A DNA stretch of 64,000 nt from assembly GCA_038025085.1 (NCBI GenBank), contig CM076152.1:27841501-27905500 (forward strand), read 5' to 3'. Position numbers and translations under genes: made by a program. Below the pieces are notes generated by a model. It was not told the DNA's origin. It worked only from the letters and a program-made list of their open reading frames with translations, and ran no database searches. Below are positions 49,101-61,100 of this stretch, in pieces. The DNA is from Tetragonia tetragonoides. Lineage: Eukaryota; Streptophyta; Magnoliopsida; Caryophyllales; Aizoaceae. Every line of letters begins with the position of its first letter. Position 1 is the first letter of the stretch.

Positions 49101-52100
49101 AATGCAAATCATAAGCAAATGATGATGCTACTCGCCAAACTACTAGCAGGACAAATGTGCATATAGGAGTTTAAATAAACAAAACGTCAGGTTTTCTTAA
49201 TTTAGCATAAAAAATCGTGTAGTAACCAAGCAATATATATATATATACCAGGAAAGATAAACCCAAGATCAGAGGAATCACCTGAGAACCACCATGATCA
49301 GTGGACAGCATGTTGTTACGCAAATTTCGCGGAGAACCATCACCTTCTGGAGCAGAGTTCCCTGTCTGCCACAAGATAAGCTCATCTTGCTGAACATTCT
49401 TGCGGTGATAGTCTCTTGCGTGACTTATATATTTCTTGAACAACCTCTTATCTGAATCAGCAACACAATTAGGCAGTTCACTGGACTCCATCTCATCCAG
49501 CACAATTTGGAGAGACTGCAAGATTCTTTCCAAGATAGAGGTGGTTTTATTGCTTATCAAATAATTCAACAAGCAATTAAATCTCTGAATTTGTGAAGAG
49601 GTCATGACATGGTGGAGCTTCTCTGAACGAGGCCACTTAAGTAACCATGCTACATCCAGCATAAACTCAGAAAAAGCAGTTTGTCTTGAGCATGAAACTT
49701 CACAAGTTCCATGTGAAGAATCGATAGGTCTTAGGTTTAACTTCTTTTCACAACAAGGGCAACCACAGTTTTGATGTAACATCTTTATTTCAGAACAAAC
49801 ATGCTCGTCTCCAATGACAATGGGTATGAAGTTCGATAGCCCATATTCATTCTCCACCTGCATGAAGATATCATAAAAGAATGCTTAAAGTCAGTAAATC
49901 TTGGTTTCTTCACTACAATATTGGAAAGCTAGGAACTAAAAGGTTCAATTTGCAGCTTCAAGAAGTTTGAGACAGACGAAGCCAAATACTGAAAACAGCA
50001 GATGGAAGCACGGTAACAAGAAAAGCAACAGACAATTAACGACAAACAAGTTACCAAGGGGGGGAACCAAAGACCCAAAAAATCAACAGTGGAAAATATA
50101 CCACACCAATAACAGTCCTGTCCCAAGAACAGGGTATCAGGGGAGGGTTCAAATACACGCAAACTTAGCTAATCCCTCTAATACAGAGAGGCTATTTCTG
50201 TACTCAGACCCTTCATTGGGAATGCATTGATTATCACAACGTTACAACAAATAAGAAGCATAGAACAGTTTAATGAGCTATCACTTATAGTCGGATTCTT
50301 CTATCTCCATCTGAAATCGACCATTAGCATGGAAAATACAAAGGGGGTAAAGAAAGAATACAGCACCATAATAAAATCATGCTCATGGAAAGAGAATGTT
50401 GTTTTCGTCCATAAAACATAACTCGTGTTTTTCAATGATGTTCACTCACCTGCAAACAAGTTTTTTTCATTTGGAAAATAAGAAGGCGCAGATAAAGATG
50501 ACAACTGGCCGTACCAAACAAGGAAAGGGGGCTATCAAGAAATCATGATTCTGGATTTACTCTAATTGCTTTTCTTGCTCTCACATGATGTAGGGAAGAA
50601 CTCGAACTCAACCCATTCATTTTATTTTTTTTAGATAAGTAAAAATTTTATTAATCAATCAATGAAAGAATACAAAAAGGGGGAGGACAAGAAGTCCTCA
50701 AATGGTAACAAGAAAATATCTACAAGTCTCACCATTGTAACTGGACAAGTGTAAGTGGAACACCCTTAAAGGCCCCAACTGCCTTTGCCCACAACGATGC
50801 CAAGTAAACAATGTGATCCCAATTGCAATAAATGGTTGTCCCAGAGGCAGAGAAAATCCTCGCGTTCGGTCCAACCAAATTCACCACAGAATGGTCATAC
50901 ACGCACACTCCACCACTTCTTACCCTCCCTCCCCCTCCGACCACCGACAAATCGCATTTGTAAAAATTGCGCCACTGTAGCCGGGCTCGCAAAGGCTCCC
51001 CCCAGACAATTTACCCCACAACATCCTAGCAAATCACATAACACAAACAGATGCAACCCGTTCTCACAATCATGACAACACATTAACTCACAAATCCGGC
51101 GACAAACACCAACCAGGCCTCCACCGCTGCCTCATGTCATGCGTATTCACCCTACCTAGCACCAAGGTCCACTCAAAGGCACGCGCCTTCAGAGGAACCT
51201 TAGACTTCCATATGTAAGTAGCAATAGGGAAGTGGGGAAATTGACAAGGAAGACTAAGCCGACGTAGGAAGGACTTGCAAGAGAAGACACCAGAGGAGTT
51301 TTTTTTTTTTTTTAGATAAGAAAAATTTTATTAATCAATTGTTAAAGAATACAAAAGGTTGAGGATAAGGTATCCTCAATATCAAGCTAAATATATCTAC
51401 ACATCACGCCAATGTCGCTGGACTAAGGTCAGCGGGATGCCCTTAAAAGCCCCTGCTGCCTTTGCCCAAAGAGACGCCAAATATACAATGTGATCCCAAA
51501 CTAGATCAGGAGACTTCTGTGTCTCGGAGAAGTCCCTCGAGTTCCTCTCCAACCATATACACCACAGAATAGCCATGCAGGCACACCTCCACAACACTCT
51601 CCCTTCCTTACTCCTCCTCATCGCAGCAAATCGTAACTGCAAGAACTCGCCCACCGTAGCTGGGCACACAAAATTCTCCCCACACAGCAATCTATTCCAA
51701 AGATCCCTAGCAAAATCACACAGCACAAACAGATGCAAAGAATCCTCCCCACTATGACGACACATCATACAAATCCCCGGTAAAAGGGTCCAGCCAGGTC
51801 TGCGACGTTGCGACATATCATAAGTATTCAATATACCTAGCACCAAAGTCCACACAAAAGCGCGAACCTTCAATGGAACCTTAGACTTCCAAATAAAAGT
51901 AGATAGAGGGAATCGTGGAAACTGAGAGGGAAGGCTAATCTGGCGAAGGAAGGACTTTGAAGAGAAGACCCCTGAAGAATTCCCCGTCCAAGTCCGAGAA
52001 TCGTCCCTAGGGACAAGGAAAGTGGAATTAAGAACACTGAGGAGGGAGCAAAGCTCCTCCATCTCCCTATCATGTGGTGGCCGGCGCAAATGTAAGTCCC

Positions 52101-55100
52101 AAGACCCACCAGTGGCTGAGAGAAACGCAGCCACCGGGGCCCCATGAAGGTTGGACACCAGATGAGTCTCCTCCCCAAGTCTGGGAATCATCGCTTGGGA
52201 TGAGAAGAGTAGTGTTTAGAACACCCATTCATTAGTAAAGGGGCTAGTACGCACAAATGCAAGGATATCCACCTAGAGAGAGCTTGTTTTACTACTTCCT
52301 CCATCCCAAAAGTTCGCCCAATTTTCAATTTTTAGATGTCTCAACTTTTGTTTATAGTCTATCCAAGATGTCTTTGTAGTAGAAATTAGTCTTACTACAA
52401 GTTGATCCCTTGTAGTGGTCCTTATAGTCACTCATATTTTCCTAAAGAATTTTGGCCAATATGGTCAAAACGCAGTTTCATTAACATGTCCTATTTCCAA
52501 GACGTAACAATCTTTTCAGAGAAGAGTTTGATAGCTCTTCCGGAATAAATGCTCTCCCTATTCCGCAGTTCAAGCAACTTTGAACAAATATCAGATGCTC
52601 ATGTTCTTGGAATATCTTCTAATAAACCACAGCATTTTCCACAAGTAAAAACGCCTTATTCTTTCTGTTATAACTTTCTCCATCCAATCCTCTAAAGGAC
52701 ACAAGCATGGAACAGAGATTGTAAGAGCTTCTCTTAACTTCTTCTTCTCTCTGTCTTTGTTTATCTCAGTGGCTTTCTCCCCAGCCCTCCTCTCCATCTA
52801 GCTGGCAATATGCTGTGTCCCCTCTCCTCTTTTTCTTTTTTTTTTAGATAACATGGGTGTCCAAGCTTTGCTTGACTGTGTCCCCTCTCCTCTTCATCTC
52901 TTTTCTATCATCTGGCAAAAGATTTGGATAAGGCAGGGGCAAGATAAAGCAACTACAGTACGGAATATGTCAGTAGCATTTCCTAGTTCCAATAACAAAC
53001 TTTGTCCTCAGCACTTCCTATCTCAAACAAGTAACAACCAGGATACAGCTAATCTAACAAGTAAATTTATCATAATTCACAAAGCACAATGTATTCTCTT
53101 CTCTTCTTTCCCACTGCCATTCCTGGAGATTCGTGCAAGTAGGCAACAGTACAGTGACACCTTGGAACTTTGCTTTCTCTCTGAAATCTAGATATAACTT
53201 TTGATAGAAGACAATCCATATAGCCACCAAAAGCCCACTACATCTGTTCACAAAATAATCAGATCGTCATCAAAATATGATGATGCGTCTATTACCAGGA
53301 TCCTACTAAAACCCACACACTAGGAAACAATCGAAATAATCCTTGATAATGTTTAATTTTAGTGGAGCAGCACTTTCCAGGGGCATGTGCTTCATACAGT
53401 GCATGTGCATGACATGTAAATAGTCCTGATCAAGGTGGACTGCTCTCTCTAGAAACTGATCACAGGCTGCTACATGAAGAGTCCAAACTAAAAGTTTTTC
53501 CTAACCCATTGCAGTAAACTTTGCCAGCTTTCCTCTATTTCAACTCAAAATTGCCAGATCTCAGCATTGCCTCTTCTTTAATTTTCATTATTCCTTTTCA
53601 TTCTTGAGGAGGGGGTGAAAAGACTTGCTTCTGCATCCATAATGTATTAATAAATTAATAACCTACATTCCAAATAGCTTCTATGCTACCCTGGCTCCTC
53701 ACTTCAACCAAAGTACTGATGTGGTCCTCCATTTGATAAATATGCCACATGGGTACTTCATATTAGACCAAAAACAAATGGAAATACCTGAACTACCAGA
53801 AAAGTCAACATTTAAAAAGTATGAGCTTTATCTATTACTAACCTCAATAAATGCAGGACCAAAGAAAGTTGCTTCAGTGTGGGGTACATATATTCTGCAG
53901 AATTGATGATCAGATTCATGATCCACGGAAGGTGCATCTGCATCCTTTTCACGCGGAAAGGCAACATAATAATCATGATGCAGATACTTCCCAGCAAAAG
54001 ATACGAGAGACCTACAATCACAACTATTCTAGTCAAAGACAATCTGTTGCAAGTACTAAAACATGGAAAGTGCAAATTGAGTCAAGGAGAGTATTAAAAT
54101 AAAAAGGAAAAATGGACGTGAATAACCCCACATTTGGGCGGTCGTACAAGAATAATCACACATATTACTTTAGCCCAGAATAATCCCACAAATTAACGGA
54201 GTTAATATGCGGACCAAATGAAAACGGTGTTAACATGCCATTAACCTTTTGCATTTCCTTGTATGACTTTTTGCATTTTATTGTTTGTGAATGGCGCCTA
54301 TTAAAAGAGGGAAGAACATGGAAGGGTTTGATCGAAACCTTCTCCCCCAAAATTGTCTTTGCTCTCACAACTGATTTCCTTCTCCTTTCTCCCTAACATT
54401 TCGAACCCACATGGCAGTTCTAGCTCCAACAATTATCCCATGTCTACTGCTGCTAGTGGATCTCAAGCTCAATTTTATGTGACCATGGAAAACCTGTCGC
54501 CTTCAGACCGTGAAGAAAGAGTCATCCATTTTCAAAGGGCAGAAATTTTATGAGTGCCCATTATGGAAGGTAAGATTGGTGATGTGTTACAATTTAAAAT
54601 TAAAAGCTTTTTCCTTGTGTTAATTTGTTGTTCTTGTTTTTGTAGACTGAAAATTGCAATTTCTTTAAGTTGCAATTTGAGGTGGAAACAATATAGTTAA
54701 TAGAAGAGAAAGCGCAGCTGATTGGGGAGTTTTTCAATTAAGATGTCAAGTGAGGAGGCTTAATGATGAGAAGATTATTGGTACTGAACAAATAGGCCAA
54801 TTGAGATAGAAGAAGGACAAATGGAAGGAGGAAGCACTTGGAGCTTCAAAGGCAGAGGTGGTGGCAATGAAAGCTCTTATTGGTTCATGGGTTTTGATAC
54901 TGCTTGCACTTGGTGTTGTAATAGCTAAGTTGGGTTGAAAATGGGGGGGTTTTGTGCTTGCATTGTAATGTGGTGTTTTTTGTCATCTCTTGGGACTCCT
55001 GCTCTTCCTCTCAATGAAATCCACCCCAGTAGAATTATACCACACTTCCTTCACTTTTCCACCTAAATTATGCCCACATGAGGAAGCCTTATCCATCAAC

Positions 55101-58100
55101 CCAAAATAATCCAACTTGTCTGCATTTTCATCAGGGTACATCTTAATAGCACCCCCCACATACTCCACTTTTGGTGCAAATTTCAATATACCCCCATGAT
55201 AGTAATGTAAATCCCAACACCACCAACGAATTAAGCAATTAACAAATGAATTATTAAACACTCTTTCTTTCTTGATGTTTTTGATAGTCATCTTTGTGCA
55301 ATTTTTGCTATACTGCTTTGGATGACATGGTTTAATAGAACCAAATTGTGTGGGGAAACAAGGGATGAGATTTGTTCCAAGGTCCATTGGATCTTTGTAC
55401 TCAATTCTGAAATACCTAGATGATTTTAATAATGCTTCTGATTTCTGAAGAAGTTTGAGATACGAATGGTAACCTATTTCCAAGTGAGGGAAGGGGAGCT
55501 CATATAAGATGGCAACCTCCAGGTTCCAGCACGTGGTGATGGAAATTCTATAGGGTACCCATGAATTTATACTTTTCTACTTGGTGGACAATCTTTTCTC
55601 AAAATCTGCATGGTAGCCGTCTATGGTGACAACATTCTACATGGTGAACCCTCGCAAACTACTTTGTTAACAAAGCATCTCCCATCATCTAGCGTAATTC
55701 TTTCTAGGGGTGAAACTTGTTCGGATTAAATCCAATCTAATCCAAATTAGGCGATTCGGATAGGAGTTTTTGGATTTCGGGTTGGGTTCGGACTCAAAGT
55801 TTTATAAAAAAAATTGGATTTTCCGATTGGATTCAGACTCACCTTTCAGAGTCCAATAATCCAATTAAAATTAACCATTATTTTTTACCTATGTTACATC
55901 TTTCAAAAATATCATTGAAGCTAGATAGTACCGAAGTTGAAAGTTGATGCATGAATGGGATATGTACTAGCAAAGATTACCGAAGACCTTTGAAGCTACA
56001 TCATTTGCTTCTTTTTTTTTAATGAATGTTGTAGACTTGCAGTTGACTTGCACAATGTTATCCATTAATCATTTGTTTAATATTTTACCGATGAACTTTT
56101 TCTTTTAAGTAATGGACATTGTTATAAAAAGGTGAGGAGCCATGAAAAGAACTGGACTATTCGGATCAATTTGGATTAGATAAAATATTTCGGATCGGTT
56201 TCGGACTCAAAATCTGAGCCCAAAATTAGTTTGGATAGATTCGGACTCAAAAAATTTTGGATTGGATTTAGACTAACCAAAAATCCAATCCAAAGTCCAA
56301 AATGAACACCCCTAATTCTTACCCCAAGTAACTCACTATTACCAACAAGACGTCATTGGAGTGCATGCTACAAAAAGTTAGGATGTAAATCACTTTAATT
56401 CTGAAAATATAAAAACAAGATTGAAATGCGCGATTTGAGACCTCCTTATAGTAGCAAAATGGTCTTTTAAACATAGGAAGAGAATTGAAGGTGGGGCTGT
56501 GGGGAGATCATTGAATTAAAGATATTAGTTTTGCTCGACAAACAAATAATTCTTTCAAGGTCACCATGAAGAAAACCCTATAACTACAAAGGCTCCATTT
56601 AGAATTTAAAAAACTTCTGTCCACCATGTAGAAAAGTTCAAAGCATAGGGGGAGAATATTCCAAATTAACTTTGATGAAGGTTTGTACAAAGAAGATAGC
56701 TTAACAGGTTCTGCTTGTATTGCAAGGAACAGCAAGTAGCACTTCCCTAGGTGCTCTGGTGACAAGGAGGCAAGGAGTTCTAGAATCTACACCCTGATGT
56801 TGCGAAGCTCTTACACTAAAGGATGAAACTGTGTGGGCTACAAAAAAGGTTGGAAGGCTGTAATTTTTGAATCTGACTGCAAGGAGCTGATGGAATATTG
56901 AAGGAAAGTTGTTGTGGATAATTCAGCGTTTGGACTCATGGTCACTGACTGTAAGCAATTTGTAGCTGGTTTTGATAAATCAGATCTCACTCATGTCAAG
57001 CGTAACTTCCATGGTGCAGCACACAGGTTAGCTAGAACCTCCGTTGCTATTGAAAACTCTCATGGATGAGGTAGTAGTTTCCCACCTATCATCTCTGATG
57101 TAATGTATGAAGACTTTCTTAACTACCGAAGCTTGTCGTATTCAAAATAAATAAACTAAAACTTGAAGTTTTATCTGTACAATGAGAAGATTGACTTAAC
57201 TTGGATATGGGCCAATTTCCATCATAGTCCACTTGTTCTTTCAACATCACCATCATAGTCCTAACTTTTGCATCGTTGAAACCCCAAGAAAAAAGTTTAA
57301 AAGTCTGCCAAGCACATGGTAGATATCACCCAAAAGATGCCAATCTTATTACCCCCTCAATAGCAGAGGTGTGACCATGTCCCCCATTTCTGAACTCACA
57401 AATAATAAAAACGTTTTCTTTCTTCTTCTTCTTTTTTTTTCTTTTTCTGGGTGTGGGTGCCTAAACTACAGAAAGCTAATCATCACACGACGAAAAGAAA
57501 ACTAATCCTGAGCTTTTAAGAGTTTAAATAAACCTGTCATGAATCAGCTCCAAGCGAATACTATCTTAATTAAGTTCTCAATACAGAAGAAAGTATTCCT
57601 GATAAAAAGGAAAGATGATTAACCCGTGAATGAAACAGACAATGATGAACAAACATGCTAATTCATCACAGACTAGCATTTAAAAACACAAGATTTAATA
57701 ATAAACAATTTTCTCCATACCGAAATTTGGGTTGAAGTAGATTGCTCCCACAAGCAATGAAATCCATCGGCTTTCCAGCCTCAAAACAATTAGGATAGAC
57801 ATAGTGAAGTTTTGGAGCATGCACAGCAACGTTGACTTTCATCACAGAAGCTCCATCTGCACAATGAGGAAAACTTTAACATTGAATTGGGAGAAAGAGA
57901 ATGTTGTGCCTGTTACTATTGGGAAAAATAAGGGTGGCGAAAAGTTAGAAGATAATGAATGAAAGACTGACTATTGGTGCAACTTTTGACATTTTCTTTT
58001 GTTCTGTTTGGCAATCAAACTGCAGCAGAAAACACACAACACTCCGCAACGTAGGTTCCTACTTATCTCCTGTTTACTCTCCATGAGAAGTTATGTTCAG

Positions 58101-61100
58101 AACATCAACATGCCCATTATGATTAAAAATGAATGAGTTTAAATCAAAAACCTCCGACTGAGGCTGTGGAATAGAGGCCAGAGACTTTAAATAGAGCAGA
58201 CCCCCTGGAAGAGTTCCCGCCAGACATTCTCTCCTAACCTAAAAGTTCTTTTTTTTTTTTTTTTTTGATCACATGGGTGTCTAGTCTTTGCCTGACTAAT
58301 CCCATGGGCCCTGAAGTTCACGGCCAGAAAAACCTCTAGTGTCCTCTCGAATAGTTCTCCAAGTTAGTGCTGAGCTATCCACTCATCAGGCTCTCTAACT
58401 GAACAGAACTGTAATGTCCAATAGTGCAATTGAATTATCTAAAAGGCTCTCAGCTTGATGTTCCACCCATGATATCATCACTATAGGTGAATGGTCAAAA
58501 CAAAAGACATTAAGAAACACAATCTCCAGTTACCACATCGACAATTCTTTAAAATATGTGCCTTACACAACATAAGCAGTGGAGAGCCACAAATTTTATC
58601 AAGTGAGCTGGTGTCCACATCAGGTTCAAAGAGTAATTAGATTGATAACCACACTAAATAACAGATTCAGGAAGAGAAGGCAGCATCTGCCAGCTCACAG
58701 AATCCTAACAGGGAACAGAACAAAAGAGAAAAATCTTAGCCCCTAAAAAGTAAAAACACCTCCCACCCCCAAATGGCCAAATAGAAAAGGAAAAGCCAAA
58801 ACGTCCAAAACATATTCAGAAATTAAAATCTAGAGAGAAACTATCAAAGAGGCATAATCTAACCTTTTATTACACGAAAACTCATGTTATTTAAGTAAAC
58901 TAATGCCGTGCCTCTGCCAGATAGCATCCCTCCAGGTTCAACCGAGCTTCGTACATAAGAAATAGGGTCTTCAGACAGCTGCACAAGTTGCACAGTAAAT
59001 TATTACATCAAGCACCACAAGTAAATGATAACGGTTTTTTTAGATAAAAGAAAATTTATATTAATAAAGCTGTGAAAACAGCAGCAGAGGACAAGTTGTC
59101 CTCATGAAATTACAAATTATGCCAATTTCTCTGAAGCTCAGTAATTGAGTAACTCTTAAAAGCCCCTCCTGCCTTAGCCCACATAGAAGCTAAATAAGTC
59201 ACCCTATCCCAAAGTGCCTCCGGTGGTAGGGAACCTCTAGAGAAGATTCTGGCATTCCGCTCTAGCCAGCAACACCATAGGATAGCAAAAAATAGCATTG
59301 CCCCAAAGTAATTTCATCTCCTTATCCCTCCCAGACGCCCGAACGCGCACCTGCAGCATCTCCAACACTGTGGCAGGAAACACCCATTGTTCGCCTACAA
59401 GGCCAAACAACTTTCCCCATAAAATACGAACCAAATCACAGTGAAGGAAATGTGAACTTGTCTCACTACTAGCACGGCATAGGACACACATGTCAGGCGA
59501 GATAGCCAATCCCGGATGCCTCCTCTGTAGCATATCATTAGTATTAATTCTTCCCAACGCCATCATCCAAACAAACGTTCTAACCTTCAAAGGAACCTTT
59601 GCCTTCCACAAAAGGGTGGCTATAGGGAAAGGAGCATACTGTGAAGACTCACCCAAACGCGCTAGAAATGATTTTGAAGAAAACTCCCCAGCGGTATCAC
59701 CCTTCCAAACTCTGGCATCATCATTACCAGAAGGTCGAATAGTTTCCAGCAACCCAAGTAAATCAATCAGCTCCCCCATCTCCACCTCATGCAAAGGTCG
59801 ACAAAACCGGAGATCCCAGGTATCATCCATACTTCTATAGCACTCCATCACTCAACTCTCATGCCCCTGTGATAAACGATACAATCGAGGAAACCTCTCA
59901 CAAAATGCTAGCTCCCCACACCAAGTATCTTCCCAGAATCGAATACGGGACCCGTTCCCTAACTTAAAAGTAACATTTGGGAGGAAAAAAGAAGACACTT
60001 GAGAAACAAATTTCCAAGGACACGCATGAGTAACAGCCTGAACTCGTTGGACATCCCATCCATTCTGATGCAACTCATACTTGCTTCTAATAACCCTGTT
60101 CCACAAGGAATTACCCTCCAAAGGGAACCTCCACAGCCACTTTCCCACAAGGGAAATATTTTTTAAGAGTATCCTGCCAACACCCAAACCCCCTTCCTCC
60201 TTTGGCCGGCATATTTGATCCCAAGAGACCAGATGATCCTTCCTTTCACCATCCACCCCGGATCACAAGAAGTCTCTCGTAATTTTTTCAATTCTATTAG
60301 CGACCCCCACTGGCACCTTAAATGATAACGGTAAATGATAACGGTAAATAGCCCAACACAGTTAAAGGGATTTGACACTGCATGCCAATTGCAATATTAC
60401 AACAAAAATATGTGTATAATGAAAAATATCAAGGAACATGTCCATTAGCTTTACAGAAGTCAGATAAGTTGCTTCATCTGAAGAACTAGTAATATAAATG
60501 CCATCTCCTCACAGGCACACTGAAGCACAGAGATCTTAAAAAACCAGTCAAAGGAAAATAAAAAGGTACAAAGAAAACATTTTACTGAAATCTCCTCTCT
60601 TTCTAAACCAAACACCGCCTATGTAGTCATGAAATAAATAGTTTTGATACTGCACTCTTTTCACTACGTTCGTCAACTCTGTTTGTTATGTAAAGTTTGA
60701 TGTGGTTGTTTGAATTACATCTCCTCCATCTCTCTAGGAGTATCCATGGGGTGCTTCCAGTAGTCAATGACTGGGTGCTACTTTCATTTCTTTCTTGGCT
60801 TCCCTTCCCCTTTTGCTCATTGCCCCAGTGGAAGTACCCCAACGAAGCATCTCTAGCACACATTGAAACAAAAACCTACACAAAAATCCAGAACTTCACC
60901 CGACTATTCAGCCTTTTAGTGCTATCTCACTTTATTATCCTCTAGTGACCACATATAGCAAGCAAATGACTTTGAAGTCTCAGTGGAAAAGGTCATTTCA
61001 GTGTGAGTATATGTGATAAAAAGTAGTCCACCTGGTTAAGATCTTCACATCAAGTGCACATTACCTTCATCCACATATGCTGAGGCATCGAAACAAATGC

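Noticed and set aside
52293..52500. Possible Stowaway MITE starting CTTCCTCCATCCCAAAAG
   Set aside because: Only one terminus is visible and no inverted partner was found, so it is not listed as an element.
55490..56650. Inverted similarity between ACTTTTCTACTTGGTGGACA near 55575 and a matching segment near 56615
   Set aside because: Too short and without TSD or termini. It could be a remnant of paired element ends, but the evidence is insufficient.
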